Shown here: positions 10,601-25,600 of the stretch, piece by piece
Layout of the letters: each line of letters begins with the position of its first letter
How positions within the stretch are numbered: position 1 is the first letter of the stretch
From: Loripinus fragilis
Lineage: Eukaryota > Mollusca > Bivalvia > Lucinida > Lucinidae
Assembly: GCA_964019695.1 (NCBI GenBank)
Contig: OZ026520.1
Span: 34,204,620 to 34,268,619 of the forward strand
Length of the DNA: 64,000 nucleotides
Direction of reading: 5' to 3'
Made by a program: the position numbers and the translations under genes
The notes under the pieces: model-generated
The model's input: the letters and a program-made list of their open reading frames with translations, nothing else
Database searches by the model: none
What the model was told of the DNA's origin: nothing

Positions 10601-13600
10601 TTAATTACAGTGTATTTCCTGATCAACTGGCTTCCAAAAATGCAAGTTGCCTGTTGATCCAGATCAGCATTAGTTTCGACTCTGCTTGTAATTACTTGCT
10701 AATAGATCGACTTATTTCCTTTTTAGAATCAAAGAGACAAGACTTTATTAGCCAGCACATCAGATTTTGGCACTTAAGGCATCGGCGGACAGCGCTGGCT
10801 CTGGTGAGTCTGCGCATATGCTTAATTATCGAATACACAAAGTATGGAAGTAAAGTAAATACAAGGTTAGCTTTTAAAAAAAAACTTAGAACCATCGCAT
10901 GGCATTTTACAGTTATTAAAGAAGAACTTTTATAGTGTTTTATTATTGCATTTGCTGAAGCCCCTCTTTTCATTGTTTCGTGGGCTTCAAGCTCTGAGTA
11001 TTTTATTTTGTTTTAGTTAACGATTTGTACATAGGTGATCCACTGGAAGCAAATAAAAGACAGGAAATATGCATTTTCCGGTAAGACTCTGCTCATGAGC
11101 ACACTGCATGAATAGTTGTAGAGTTAACCCCCTCCCCAGCAGTATGTACATGTATTAGGTCATTTAACCGTATTCCTCAATCGAAGTCAATGCACATAAT
11201 GCCTGGGGACATATTGAAACTAACCCATCTATATCTAGATATTTCGTCACATTTAGTCTAGAATATCCGAAGGGCCCATGTTTGATCGGGATTCTCGCTC
11301 AGTGGTAAGGTCTCTAATAGGCCTTTTCGCTTTTAGAAGCAATCCAGTATCCAAAGTATATTAACATCGCTCACGCCATGATGGAACTTTGGAAGTAACT
11401 TGGTCGACGGGGGGTCTGAGAAAGAACTGTAAAAGACACTGCTGTTGGGGAGTTAACACCTGATCCATTTCCGCAACTTGCTAATGGAACAGACCCGAAT
11501 AGAACACGCGCCCAATGGAAGTTTACTAACGTATATCACCAGCTCTGACGCGCTGGTGAATTAGGTATCAAGTCTCACAGACAATCGGAAAATTTCGGCT
11601 CAATTCGAGGATCAAGCTTCGGATGCATGTAAGGCGTAGAACTATGTATGTAAAAGCTCCATTTTATTAGTTGGAACTGGCGTAAGGAAAAAAACTATTG
11701 TAGCATCTGGGTCCAGTCCTATCAAAATCCATTATTTTGACTACCTGAAACAGAATAAATTTCAATACAATATCGCTTAAGCTATATTTTATTGAAATGA
11801 AATCATAAAAACCCTAATTTATAACCGTTTGTTTTGCTGCAATTTACTTGCTATTGTGCTGGCATGGTTTCTGTGACATCAGCGTCACATTATGTAACGT
11901 CAGCATCACGTGATCCAAGTAGATCCTCGATGTACATCCGAGGTCTGATTCCACGGCATTTCACGGAATTGGCCGAGGCAGTTCCAGTTGCCCCCCAGTA
12001 TAAGACAACATAAGCGTTTAAAGAAGGCGTTTACACGTATGGGAGAAGTACCAAGATATCTTGTGTCACAGGTTTAGTTAAACAATTTTTTTTTAGCGTA
12101 AAATTGTCAATATTTTATTACCCATCAGTTTTAAAGAGGCTAAGTCTGCAACTATAAACATTTTCCGGAAAAAATATTTTCTTTTCAAATCATTTGTAAA
12201 AGTAGAATTAAGTTCATCTTCGTAAGCCAATGGTACTAACTCCACTTTGTTCCTTACGCAAGGAACGAAGTGGAGTTAGTACCCTTAAATTGCGAACATG
12301 AATTAAGTTATGCTTTCACAATAAATCTGTTCACTACGGAAAAGTGAATAATCATATAAAATAGGTGTGTGTTTTCTATTATTGGTAATTATTTATGTCC
12401 CTCCAATAATTATTGACAGTTAATTTTTAACATAAATGCTGTTGTTTTGATACTGATAATTTGTACAGATTGACGAAATTTGTAAAATGTATACCGGAAT
12501 TTTAGTTTTTTGCTGTGTTCTTGAAAAATAGAAACATTATTTCTAAAATATAAACATCAAAAGTAACAGACGATGCAGCTTTAACATGTGCTTTGGGTGC
12601 TCAAAAGAACCGTCTTATTGAGACGGTTCTTTTCAGTACCCACAACATATGTTTTGGTTGAGAAATAAGCAACCTGATTTTTGGTACGCAGTCTTAACTT
12701 AAGTCCTGTTGTATGCTGGCCCATATGGTTCCTATCAAGGTCTACATTGTTTGTCAAAACACCATTTCATAAAAGCTTTTCTCAGAACTAATTAACAATT
12801 TATCCTTACTGTCGTGCCAACCAAGAGTGACAGTGACGTATGTTCTGTTAACAATTGTAAAGTAAAGCATTAACTTCTAAACACCACTTGAGCTAACGTG
12901 AATCGATAAATCACTTGTGTTTTAATCCTATCCTGCGGATAGGATTAATACACAGGTGATCTATCGATTATAAGTCCCTGATAACTTTGTAAACAAAACC
13001 TGACCTCACTGTCACACTGTCACTCTATTATGCAACCAAAATGTGTCTTTAAGTACCAAAATCACATAAACTGTCTCAAATTTCCCTTACTTTTTTCAGA
13101 ATACCGTGGACAAGAGAAACATTGCTGTGACTCGGTTCGTAGTTGCTACAACAACCTCTCTTCTACCTTGGTCAATGTTCGACTGCAAGCCGCTCTCAGA
13201 CAAAATATACATCACGCATGTAGGTAAGTATTGTCCCTGTCTCGTCTGGAAATAGATAATCAGGTGCATTGTGCCAAGATGAGTTGCCAAATAATGTAAA
13301 TCTCACCAAGTTCTGTATGATTTATTTAATTTAAAAAATGAGGACATTAGTCCAATACATTTTAATAGTCTTAACCGTTGCCACTAGAAACACGATACAA
13401 ACGAGTACAAGTTCGCAACTTGCGAGCTCAGATGAACATGAAATTTCAATTTTTTACCAGTAAGTGAGTATGACTGGGTCATTCTACAAAAGTTGAGGAA
13501 TTCCTGTCCCACGCCTAAATACTTATTTCGTTTCTAGTTCAAATATCCTGCTTTTGGAAGTATGTTTTGATTAAATTGGTCAATTAGCTCACATTTAATA

Positions 13601-16600
13601 CAGTGATTGGAACACTTAATACAGATTTTCATTTGTTTTCCTAAATAAATTAGGGGTTACCCCCTCATAATTGCTTGTCCCATCGCAAAATAGTGATGGT
13701 TGAACTTAAGTTTGACAAAAATGCCTGTATAAACAAAACAAACAGTGACGTGATGTGAGTCTTTGGCAGAAATCTACCAATGGCAGAAAAATGAATAAAC
13801 TTTGGTTTTGTTTTTTAGCTGTGACGTGTGTTTATGACTGTCCCACAGTTTATGTCATTGCTGTTACCACAGTTACAGTTATAGATTTTACAGAGTTACT
13901 ACCCATGAAAATTACTTTGCACTGCTCTTTTGTGAAGTAAGGAGTGCCAATTTTTTTTTAAAAAAAAACCGTTAAATTATTTAAGAAATATTGCTAAGAG
14001 GTAAATATGAAATAATTAAACGAGGTAGGTATTGAGTAAGACAGGTAATCTGTCATCCCTGTTACCCATATTTCTATAAAATGTATATGCTGCAAACAAA
14101 TATTAATACAAAAACTAAATAAGTATGATGTGCCTCAATAGTATTGCATAAAGAATTAAAAGTTTTTTCTTCCAGACAGCAAATCAAGTGGGAGTTTACA
14201 TACTTTTTATCATCCCTGTTACTGTCATCCCTGTCACTCACCAACGATAGCAAAAATGATTAGATATGTAAAATATAAAAGGTGGCTGTGTTCTACCATT
14301 CTACCATGTTCCTTTCGGCGAGACGGTATGCAGGACACATGACTCAGATATTGAGTCTCCAGGTCAATGTCACGTTTCAAGGTCATTGGATTTACCCTTG
14401 AAGTTGGTGTCTGCTACATATCTCAGAATCCTTTGAAAGTTTTACATTAAACTTCACCCAAATGTTCCTCTCAGTGAGACAGTGTGCAGAAGCAACGACT
14501 CAGCTACCAAGACTTTGAAAGGTCATGGTCACATTTCGAGGTCAAGGGATATTTTTACCCTTTAGCGTCTGGTTATGTCTAAATGATTTTTTAAAAAAAT
14601 CACTCAAATGCTCTCCTCATTGAGACGTTGTGCAGAACCCAAGACTCAGTAACGCACAGTCAAGGTCAAGCTCACACTTAAAGGTAATGGAATTTTTACC
14701 CTTCATTTTTGTGTCCGCTCCATATCTTCCGAACCCTTTGTACGATTTTCGTTAAACCTCCTCAGCGATACGTTGTGCAGAACCCATAACTCAGTTATGC
14801 ACAGTCAAGGTCAAGCTCACGCTTAATAGAGGTAATGAAATTCACCCTTCAATTTTGTGTCCACTCCATATCTTCCGAATCCTTTGTACGATTTTCACTC
14901 AGCTGTTCCTCTTGGCAAGACGGTGTGCAGGACCCATGACTCAGTTACGCTTACTCAAGGTCAAGGTTACACTTCGATGTTATGGGATTCTGCAGCAGGG
15001 GATTTAGCTGTTCTTCAAACAGCCGTCTTGTTCAGGGGAAAACATGTTTTACATACGCATATAGGGGGAAATCAAAACATCTGAAATCATTAGGCTTAGT
15101 TATTGGATATTGATATGTTACATCATTTAGAGGATCGTTTCGAAGTTTGTTCAAATTATGTCCATGGGAACAAAATGGCGGGGGCGGGGGTCACATTTTT
15201 TTATATATGCTTTAATAACGCTAACTTAGAAATATCTTCTAGTCTGTAACCACTATGCATAAAGCCTTCACAATTAGTATATAGCATCACCTCGTTGACC
15301 AAATTTGTTCAATTGTGGCCCTGTGGCAAAAAAGTTCCCGCCCTGCGGTACACTTATTTTATCTAGGTTTATCCTGGGTCAGGTGTGGTGCTTGATTGTA
15401 TTTATTCCTGGTCTTTACCCTCTCTCTTACTTTTATGTAAGGAATCAGTAGTAGCATAATCAAATTTATTTCGAATAACCACAAGGCCTAGAGCCTGTAG
15501 CATAATCAAATGTACCTATATCAAGTCAGTTTAAATAATGGGGCCAAATTTGTTCCGCCTTAGGAGTTACTTGCTTTAGAGAAAGATATTAGCATTTGTT
15601 GTGTATATTTAGTATTTAGCATCGCCTAGTGTTTTTACCAGCTTTGAAACATTGACGGTTCTTTGGTCAAAATGGCCCCACCCTGGGATCAAATGTTTTT
15701 TATATTGTCATATAGTATCTCGTAAATTCGAAGTCCTTGTGACTAGAGATGAATATCCAAGTATCGAAACTTTTAATTTATAGGGAGGAAGACATAAAAA
15801 AATAACCCCTAAAATGATTATTTTCAGTGTTTTTTTATTATCAAACATTTGTTTTTGTGTGTAAAACAAAAGTGTCTGGGAGACGTTTCTTTCACGCATC
15901 AAACACATGTTTTATTGACAGTTATTAAAATAGTTCATATATATAGGCCCTATTTCCTATTCCAGCGTACCTCGAATTTATTTTGAGTAAGCAAGTATTC
16001 AAAAAAATCAAATTTCGTATTGTCGAGGTTTTGCTATATATAGTGATTTATAAACTTATGATAAATCTTCTCGGAAACCACAAGATCTAGAGTCTTAATA
16101 CAAATGCATTTGGTATGTAGGATCAACTAGTGGTCCCCTTCTCAATGTGTTCAAATAAAGGTCATGTGCCTCAAAATAGCTCACAGGATCATTAGGACAT
16201 TTTTAGTTTCTGATTGGCACCTGTTAAAAACATTTAACGAAAATTCCCATGAGTGGTCAATAGTGATTTTAAGTGAGAACTGAAAGGTCACTTTGAGCAT
16301 TTAAGAGCTCATTCTTTCCAAAGCACATTCACCAGATTTAGGTTAATATCATTCGAGTGCTTTCTATGTTTCTGAAGAAAAAAATGTGATGTCATCCCTG
16401 TTACTGAATGGCATCCCTGTTACCCGTCAACTTTGCCTCAACAAATTAACTAATCCAATGTTCTGCTGTTGTTTCTGTAAAATAACTAATAATTGATTTT
16501 ATTATTAGTACCAAAATCATTTTAAGCGGAATAGGTTTGTAAACTTAAAGGTCTATAAAGGAGATTCTATTAAATATGTAAAAAGAAAAAAACTTCGATA

Positions 16601-19600
16601 ATAATTTTATAAAGGAAAAAAAGGTTTCTAGTCGTGGTAACAGGGATAACATTTTAAACTAGGGCGGCCATCAAAGTAAGCCAACAAATGCATTATTATG
16701 CAAATGTTCTTGTCTAGATGAATGGTTTATTGTTGTTAATTGTTCAGAGTTGAAACTAAAATTAAAAAAATCCAAATTAGTTGTGTAATTTTTTGCAAAT
16801 AAAATGCTCAAATTCCTCACCTTTTGTAGAATGGCTCGACTACGAAATGCCACAATCACACACTGCAGGTCCAACCCACGGCATCATAAGGAAGAGACAC
16901 AGAACACTTACAGCCACATGACATCCAGCACTCTCTGTTTCAGCAATGGATGGGATTTCATTTTTATGTCTCTTTTATACCCTTATACCTGTATTTTGCA
17001 AAAAATACCACTTATTCATTTAAGATCTTGAGGTCAAGTTCACAGGCTTAGAATGGTATGTTAAAGATTCTTTGAACAAGTTAATTATGGAAAGCATATC
17101 AGTAGACGACAAAAAGCATGCAAACAATGCCCAAAATGCAAATAGTTGAAGCAAGTATAACAGCATCTGGCGGTCCATAATTTAAAAATAAAGTTTCAAA
17201 TCTCTATTTCAGACAATTGGACGAGCATTTCCACGTTATCAACAACTGCGTTGACAACAAATTGCGTCTTTGTAACAAGATTAACACGACGAGGTTGACC
17301 AACGAGTTTCAGGAAAGCAAAGGAAAATTTAAATCCGAATTTGACAGACATTGCTCCGACTTGCCACCAGAACGTGAGTACACGTATTGAATTACAAAAT
17401 AATTTATACCACCTTTACCAACTTTAGCATGAAATATCTCGTAATGTGCAAGGTCTACACTGATGTTGGTGGTATAAAATAGTTATACCATGTTTGTCCA
17501 CCTGTACGTAAGATAATCCACTCGCTAAAGCTCGTGGATTATCTACACATACAGGCGGACAACACATGGTATAACTATTACGTAATTTTGAGAGGGCAGT
17601 TCATGAGCATTTGATAAACTTAATGGATATATAGGTAAGACCAAGAGAAAGCATTTTATTACACATGCTAACAACGCATGTAGAAAAGTAAATGAGTGCT
17701 GCCAGGAAATGTCACAATCACATACTGCAAACCAACCTACGACATCGTGAGGAAGAAACACAGAACAACTAGAGCACAATTAAAGTAAAGCAACCAGCTC
17801 TCTATTCCCCATCGAGATGATGCAGCACCGGAAAGCAAAAGACATGTTTGTGACGTAACAGCTCGCGACTATGACCTGATTTACCTTCATCAGAGTGACT
17901 ACCCATTCGCGAGGGTTTTATATTTTCACGAAATTTCGCATATGCGAAGTTTCGCGAAAATAAAACCCTTGCGAAAATTTCCGAATTTACAGTATTGCAC
18001 AACAAATCAAGGAAAACACACAAAACTCTGCATATCAGTGCAGTTTGAACATCGCCATTATTATAAGATGACTAGATTGTAGTCTGAAAGCTCACGTACG
18101 TTGCGTTAGGCTTTTGCACAGCAATTGTTTAGCTTCTTAAGCATAATCAAATGCCTCCTTGCCACTGACGTTAATCGTGCCTTTCAAGAAATACTGCTGC
18201 GTCTAGTCGCACATTATACTTGCGATTGTCCACGATTGTTTGACAATTCGGCGAAACACAGGCTGCAAGCATAGTGAATGGGATAAGGCCCTCAAAATAT
18301 CTTAAACATTCTTCAGAAAAAAAGTTGTTGTTTTTTTTCAGACTTTTTAGTATTAATTTGTGTTACTCAAGATAAAACAATACCGCATGCCTTAGATGGA
18401 AAAATGTCCAAAAATTATTTTTTGAAAATAATTGGCTGATTTTGTGTGGAAGACATTTTTGTAATATTTGACTTGTCTTCAAAAATATATTTTATAGGTC
18501 TAGTAGTGGATCCACTGCGTCCGTCCGTCCGTCCGTCCGTTCGTCTGTCCGTCCGTAACACTTTTGGAGAACCTAGTTTGTGTAATCTGTAACACCAACA
18601 GTTTTCATTCCTTTATATTCAAACTTTGCCTGATGATTGTTCATACATTGAAGATGTGCACCTCCCATTTTGTGCACATTTGACAAATATTTTCTCATTT
18701 TTACTGCCGTTTAACTTAGACATTTTCTGTCGAAAATGCGTAGGGGTGTCAGGTTTGTGTAATATATAACTCAATGAGTTATCATTCCTTTAAATTCAAA
18801 CTTTGCACAATGATTGTTCATGCATTGAAGATGTGCATCTCCTGTTTTGTGCACATTTGATAAATAGTTTCAATTTTTTTTACAGGTGTTGAACTTAAAC
18901 ATGTCTTCCATCGACATTGCCTTGTGGGTGTGTGGCTTGTGTAAACTGTAACTCAAATAGTTTTCCTTTATGTTCAAACTTTGTACAATGATTGTTCTAA
19001 ATTGAAGATGTGCATCTTCTATTTTGTATACATTTCATGACTATTTATTCATTTTTTGGGGGGTCTTGAACTTGTTCTGTAAAATGCTAAGGTTTTGTTT
19101 CTGTAAATGCTAAGAGGGTGTCTGGTTTGTGTAATATTTAATTCCAAAAGTGTTCATTCCTTAATATTCAAACTTTGCATAGTGTTTATTCATACATTGA
19201 ACATGTGCATCTAATAATATTTTATGTCTGTTGAACTTATATAGTTTACCCACCCGAAATGCTTAGGGGGTGTCTGGTTCTTGTAATCTGTTACTCCAGC
19301 AGTTTTCATTCTTTCATATTAAAAATACGTTATGATTGCTCACACATTGAACATGTGTGCACCCTATATTTTGTGCACATTTGATAATATATTTGGGAGT
19401 GTAGAATTTAGACATTATTACGTCTACACCACCTTTGGAGTGCTTATATTGTTTATTTGTATGTAATCTGTAAATCAAACAGATTTCATTCCTTTTATAT
19501 TCAAACTTTGCATAACGATTGTTCAACATTGAAGATGTGCACTGGCGACACAGGTCCAGGGCAGAGTTTGTTTGGTCTTGAACTTTATTACAATATATCA

Positions 19601-22600
19601 TATTTGTTGAATGTCTTATATGTTTTGTAACAGATGGGCCGATAGGCCTAGTATTTAATGATACACTTCCAAACTTCCAAACTTTTAGGTAGTATTTTTG
19701 GTGGATGTATTCATTTGTTTTCGTTACTTGTTTAACCACTTATTTCTAATTCAATTGTTCCTTTTCTTTTTCTTTTTTTTTGATGTTTCAAAAACATTAA
19801 AATAAACTTTGCCCTGAGGTTATATGTTTTTTTATACTCAACTCAACTGAGCATGATTTTTTGCAACTGCTTATAACAACTAAAATGCTGAAAAAATGTT
19901 GTTCACTTTCAAACTTTCATATGTTGGTTTTATCATGCTTATAAATGTTAAAATGCCAACAACTGTAGCCATTTTAAGGTTTATGTGAGAATGGTAAATA
20001 TCATACTCAGTTGATTGAGCATGAGAAAAGGGTTAAAACCCCGGAGCCAGCTTAATTTGATTGTTGTTGAATCAACAAAGAAATGAGGAGTAGTTTAGTC
20101 ACTACCATCATATGCATATAAATGTACTTTAAATTCATCTAATTTTCACATTTTGTTTTCCATTTTAAATAGTTTTATGTTGTTGTAGCAGTAATGGTCA
20201 TTTGGGTTAATTGTTTATTGTTTTGTGATATTTTGCTTAACCTCTTACCATATTTACCCTTTTCTTTTCCAATTATTTGTTTAGTTTCCATCCAGTATCA
20301 TTATAATGTAACGCGAGTTACAGATATCAAAATCAATTCGAAAATGTTCTTACGGTATCTAGTTTGCTACATGCACCAACCTTTAACTTCGCATTTAAAG
20401 TTATACAAAAAAGTTATAATAGGTGTGTGTTATTCGAAGTCTCTAGTGTGCGGAAAACCTAGCTTAGAAATGGCAAATGTGTACAACGCAAATGAGCCAT
20501 GTCATGAGATTTCCAACAATGTGGTATGTGCGACCAGCAAAGGCTCAGACCAGCCTCCGCATAAGCGCAGTCTGATCAGAGCCTTTGCTAGTCGCTTGAA
20601 TTTTCTACGACAGTTAAGCTACTGACTGAACATAACTTGGAGTTTCTAAGCTTCACAGGAGGCTGCACAGGCTTGTCTGGGTCTACACTTGTCAAACTGC
20701 CACATTGTTGGATATCACATATACGGCTCAAATCATATATTCAAAAAGTAAGTATGTCCAGAAAACAAGCTGTAGTTGAAACATGGGTAGTGCATCCTCG
20801 CATAGGTCAGTAAATAGTCAGCCTAAGCAATTTCAAACAATCGTAGAAAGAAAGCAAGTGAGTATTTTCTGTAAATGCAACAACTAAGAGCATAATTACT
20901 CTTTTGAACTGCATAGATACCATGCTTACTGCATGCACAACTCCCATTATTCATTAGCATAATCATAGGTTAAGGTAAGCAAAATGTATTAGAAATCGAT
21001 AGGAGTGGATACCAAGCCTGGGTCTCAGAATAAAGTCAAAGGTCATCCGGGTTCAAAATAACACAAAATAGACAAACACTCTTTTATATGTCATCTTTTG
21101 ATCACATGATACCCATTAATATCATTGAAACTTCCCCAGATGTACTTATGATGCATGTTGCATTATTTAATACGTAACCTAGACAAGAACTGAGCATATG
21201 CCCAGGCAAGGTTAAAGGTCATTTAAGTGCAAATTTCGCAAAATGAAAGTATGAAATGTTAATGCTGCATTTTTGTAAGTGTCATACCAATCCAACAATA
21301 CACAATTATAATAAAACTGCATGTAAATGGTTTAGAAGCTTAGTCTTAATATAATGCAAAGTTATATAAATAGTGTAACTACAGGCCAGGAAGCCCAAGA
21401 GGATTTTGGATGTTACTTTGTTTACAAAATGCTGCAATCATACTTTCTACTCACGTATGTTGTTTTCTATGGATATGTCGGGTATGCTGATTACAAGAAT
21501 AAGCTATTTTCCATGGGGTTTTTTACGCAAAATGTACACTAATGTGACATTTAATCCTGGCCTGGCCTGTAGCTATAATCTCAATATTACTATGCATTGA
21601 TTGAATTTGCTTCTTAACCATTCACAAGCAGATTTCTTTTTTATAATTCTATATTGTTGGATTGGTATGATATTGACACAAGATGACATAGAAAGATGTG
21701 TATGTCTATTTTAGTGTCATTTTGCACCCAGTTGACATTTGACCTAATTCTTTGACCCAGTGACATTTCCAGAGTTGGCATCCACCCATGTCGATTTACT
21801 ACACATATAGGGACGTAATTAGCATGGATGCCAGCTTCTACTCAAGTTTGCCATTGAAAGTGAAAATAAAATTAAGAAAGACGGCAAGGATCAGGAATCG
21901 ATACAATGAAGATCGACACCTGTCCCACGATGCCATAATTTTAAAAGATTATGAAATCCATCAAGGGAACTTATGTTACTCAAATCACAGGAGCTTGATG
22001 TTCTGTCTAAGCCTCTTTTGTTTAAGTGGACAGCCAACTATATATTTTGCGTGCTTATTGAGACGGTTCTTTTGAGTAGCCACAAGATTTATTTCGGTTG
22101 AGAAATAAGAAAATTATTTTTTTGTTTTGAACTCTTAACTAAATTAATGAAAACTTTATTTAATTTTATAGCGTTAGATTTCAGTCACGTTACTTATTAG
22201 CTTGGAAATATTGTACTTATTATGATATACAATAAAACCTGTCTTAAGCGGCCACTCAAAAATAGACAAAACAAAGCTCTTAAAGGCAAATGGTAGCTTA
22301 ATGTACGTCGAAAGTATTGCAGAATGCTCTCTTGGAACATTCTGCAATACGTTTGACCTGCATTAAGAGATAATCGGTCTTGAAAACCCAATTTTGGTCT
22401 TTTTTGAGTGGCCGCTTAAGACAGGTTTTACTGTACTTCAAGTATTTCCAACATACCATATAAATTAAACTTATTATTAAGACTTGCTGATGCGTGTAAA
22501 ACGAAGTGGGAAAATGGTGCACAAAATATACACACTCATCATCAGTTTGATCCGAGTTTTCACTGCTTGGCTGGAACAATCGATCCAACTATTTAAAGAA

Positions 22601-25600
22601 AATATAGCAAAACTGCAATTGCCTTGGTATGAGAGTATGACAAAGCGAAAATTATTTCTCTAGAGAAAGAAATAAGTATATTGTTTCAAAGAATTCATTA
22701 TTAAATTGTTCATGTTGAAGCAATCGAATTCTTGAAAATTCATAACCCTTGTTAAAGCATTGTCAGCAACTTAAAAAGTGACTGATTGTCGCTATTCTAG
22801 TAACATGCAAGCGTTCTTTTTGTGGGACAAAGGCAAACAGTGCAGACCCAGATCATACGCGACAGAACGCTGCGTCTGATCAGGGCCTCCACTGTTTATA
22901 TTTGAATTGGAATAGAAATTAAAAATACCACCTAACAACCCCTAAACGAAAATGAACTGTTCCAATTGATGATATCGGCTTAGATACGTTAAAAGGGTGA
23001 AATAATAAGGAAAAATGATTACTTGGCTTCATTTGGATAAGTTGATATGATAATGGCGATTATTACGCATGCGTGAAGCCATTCTTTGAATTGGCATGTG
23101 CAAACACCGAGTAAATATTTAACCTGAACTTTTCTTTGTGTATGCGGTCAGCGAAGACTCTGGTGAGGCTGCACGGATTAACAGTTTCGTATTAGCCTTC
23201 GCTCGTCAATATAAGATCGTTATTTTGTTTTCGCGTCATATATATGAGCCGCGACACGAGATTTCCAATACTGTGGTATGCGCGACCAGCAAAGGCTCAG
23301 ACCAGTCTGCGCATACGCGCAGTCTGATCAGAGCCTTTGCTTTTCGCTTGAATATTCTAAGACTGTTAGGCTACTGACTGTACATTATTTTGAGTTTCTA
23401 AGCTTAAAAGGAGGCTGCACATGCTCGTCTCAGTCTACACTTGTCAAAATTCCACATTATTGGAAATTACATGTCGTGGCTCAATTATTATAGTTTAGCC
23501 AGCTCCTGCGGTTTTGTTACACGAGTGAGCAGCGAAGGCTCCGGCCGACCATGCGCAGCCACGTCTCTAGCACAATTGTGGATAGCTGCTCTTATACACT
23601 GAACAATGTTCGATCACAGATTGTTTGTTTTTCATGGCTAATTAGAACTCCCACTTGAGCCAGTGTAAACGAATTGGCATAGCTTCATACTTCACACTTC
23701 ATACCTCACCATTCATAGGTTTAAAAATACGTCATTCAATTTGATGTATGGAAGACAACGGAAAGTGACTTATCCAAATTCTCAGCTCCTACTTCACGGT
23801 TCATACTTTACACCTAACACTTCATAATTTATACCTCACATTTCATACCTCTTACTGACACACTTCATACCTCAAAATTCATATCTAATGCTTCACACTA
23901 CATACTTCACACTTCATAGATCAGAGTGTAAACTTTACAATTCGGACTTCATACGTCACAATTCATACTTCATACTCTATAGTTCAGACTTCATGCCTCA
24001 TATTTCACACTTCCTAGGTCAGAATGCACACTATATACTTAAGAAATTCACACTTATTATTTCACAGTTCACATGCCATACTTCACATTTCATACTTCAC
24101 GTATCATAGTTAATACTTCACACTTCATGTTTCGCATTTCATTCTTCAGACTTCATAGTTCACACTCGGGGTGGGGGGGGGGGGGGGGGGGGTAAATAGG
24201 GGTAATTTTAGTACGGGTGTGCGAGCCAGTTTTTTTTTTTTAATCTACCCCAATTATATACTTAGTCTTCGAAAAAATGACCTATTCGTCTTGACTGAAC
24301 AAAATGTTTGCATATTCATATACTGTTCTTTGATTTTTATATACCTGATTTCTGTCTGTAAACAAAGGTTACAAATAAATATTACAATAATTTTTTTTCT
24401 TTTTTTTTCTTAAAAAGAGGGGCATATCGTATCCCTGGCAGCGCTGAAAAAGGGGGCTATTCGGCACGCACATAAGTACTATGTAATATATATTTAGTTA
24501 CCCCCCCCCCCCCCAAGTTCACACTGCATACTTTTCACTTCTTAGTTTCCAATCTTTAAACACTTGACTGTGACCTATTACCGATAAACATGGCGCGTGT
24601 TGTTGTTATGGTACGTTTTATTGGATATTGTTAAATACGAGGGCTGTTCAAATATGAATGCAAGTGGATTCATAACTTTCGTCACATATATGCTACGACA
24701 AAATGGTAAACGTTTCTATAGAGGACTATATGTCACCTTTAATCTGGCACCAGCCTTAAAGAAAAATTCAGTGTACTTATCGAGTTATAGCCCTTTGAAT
24801 AAGGGTCACGTTAGTATACTAACAAACTCAATGCTTAGAACATATACCAGTGATATAGACGAGCGTATAATTCTTCGATTAACAGGTGAAATTTCTTGAA
24901 TTTTTTAAGGAAGTATCCCCATATTCTTATGTAATGATTCTGTGAAAGTTGCGAAAATCTGAAATGCTTTTGTTAAATTACAACGAATCGTTTTCACTAA
25001 AGTCTCCTTATGTTTACAAATAAATGATAAACAAAACACCACCTTTCAGTTTTCAGTTGAACTTATCTTTAACAAATTGCACGAAGCAACATTTAAACTA
25101 GTTTTAACCCAAAGGCAATATGCTGATTGCCCATACTGAGTTGTTGCTACAAATTATTGATGGAGAGTGGGTTATTTTTTAAACTCTGAAAAGCATTTTT
25201 ATTAAGTCAAAAATGCCTTAAGTGAAGGGGTATTATAGTTCATACTTATTATTTTGTCATCACATTGCTGCTTTATTCTAAATTTGAACGTAAACTTTTA
25301 GTTTGACCACTATAGGCAATATTTACAATAAAATTGCTCACCTGGTCTAAAGGACTAGACAGATTGAACATATTTTAATTCATGTAAGCAAGTCATTAAG
25401 AAGCAGACAAATGCTTGAAAAATGATATAAAATGCGTCTACTCTGCAAATAAAGGACGGCGCGTTTTGAAAACTTCCTAATGACATATTTAACATGTTTT
25501 TAGCTAAACGCAACGTAAATGACACAGCGATGTTCATTATTACATAACTAGTAGATAACTCAAAATGAAGTTTATTATAAAATTAATGACGTCACAAACG

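Larger units (their letters stand above)
12064..12670. mobile_element. Palindromic repeat family P, split by a nested MITE
   Basis: The left part (about 12064-12134, ACAGGTTTAG...CCATCAGTTTTAA) and right part (12585-12670, with GAACCGTC...GACGGTTC hairpin and GGTTGAGAAATAAG) together match the uninterrupted copy at 60217-60372. A 446-bp TTAA-flanked MITE sits between them. Confidence 0.8.
14041..16645. repeat. Region bounded by repeated TGTCATCCCTGTTAC motifs
   Basis: The 15-mer TGTCATCCCTGTTAC or a one-base variant occurs near 14050, 14210, 14226, 16392 and 16407, and as the complement near 16636. Clusters near both sides of a ~2.6-kb block resemble subterminal repeats of a DNA transposon, but no terminal inverted repeat or target duplication could be fixed. 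The interior holds the tandem arrays listed separately. Confidence 0.45.

Noticed and set aside
10654..10973. 93-codon frames on both strands as a coding exon
   Set aside because: Mirror-image open frames on both strands with no splice signals compatible with the gene phases.
14270..14990. CRISPR-like array
   Set aside because: Units are ~148 bp, diverged throughout, with no short identical repeat and unique spacer pattern. The genome is eukaryotic.
19314..19739. 141-codon minus-strand open frame
   Set aside because: It lies over the ~175-bp tandem array and has no recognisable domain.
22197..22588. Overlapping 64- and 96-codon minus-strand frames
   Set aside because: They run across the family G palindromic MITE and have no domain.
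24597..24899. 100-codon frame as a mariner transposase
   Set aside because: It starts outside the element and reads through the long inverted repeat. It has no similarity to transposase motifs that I can recognise.
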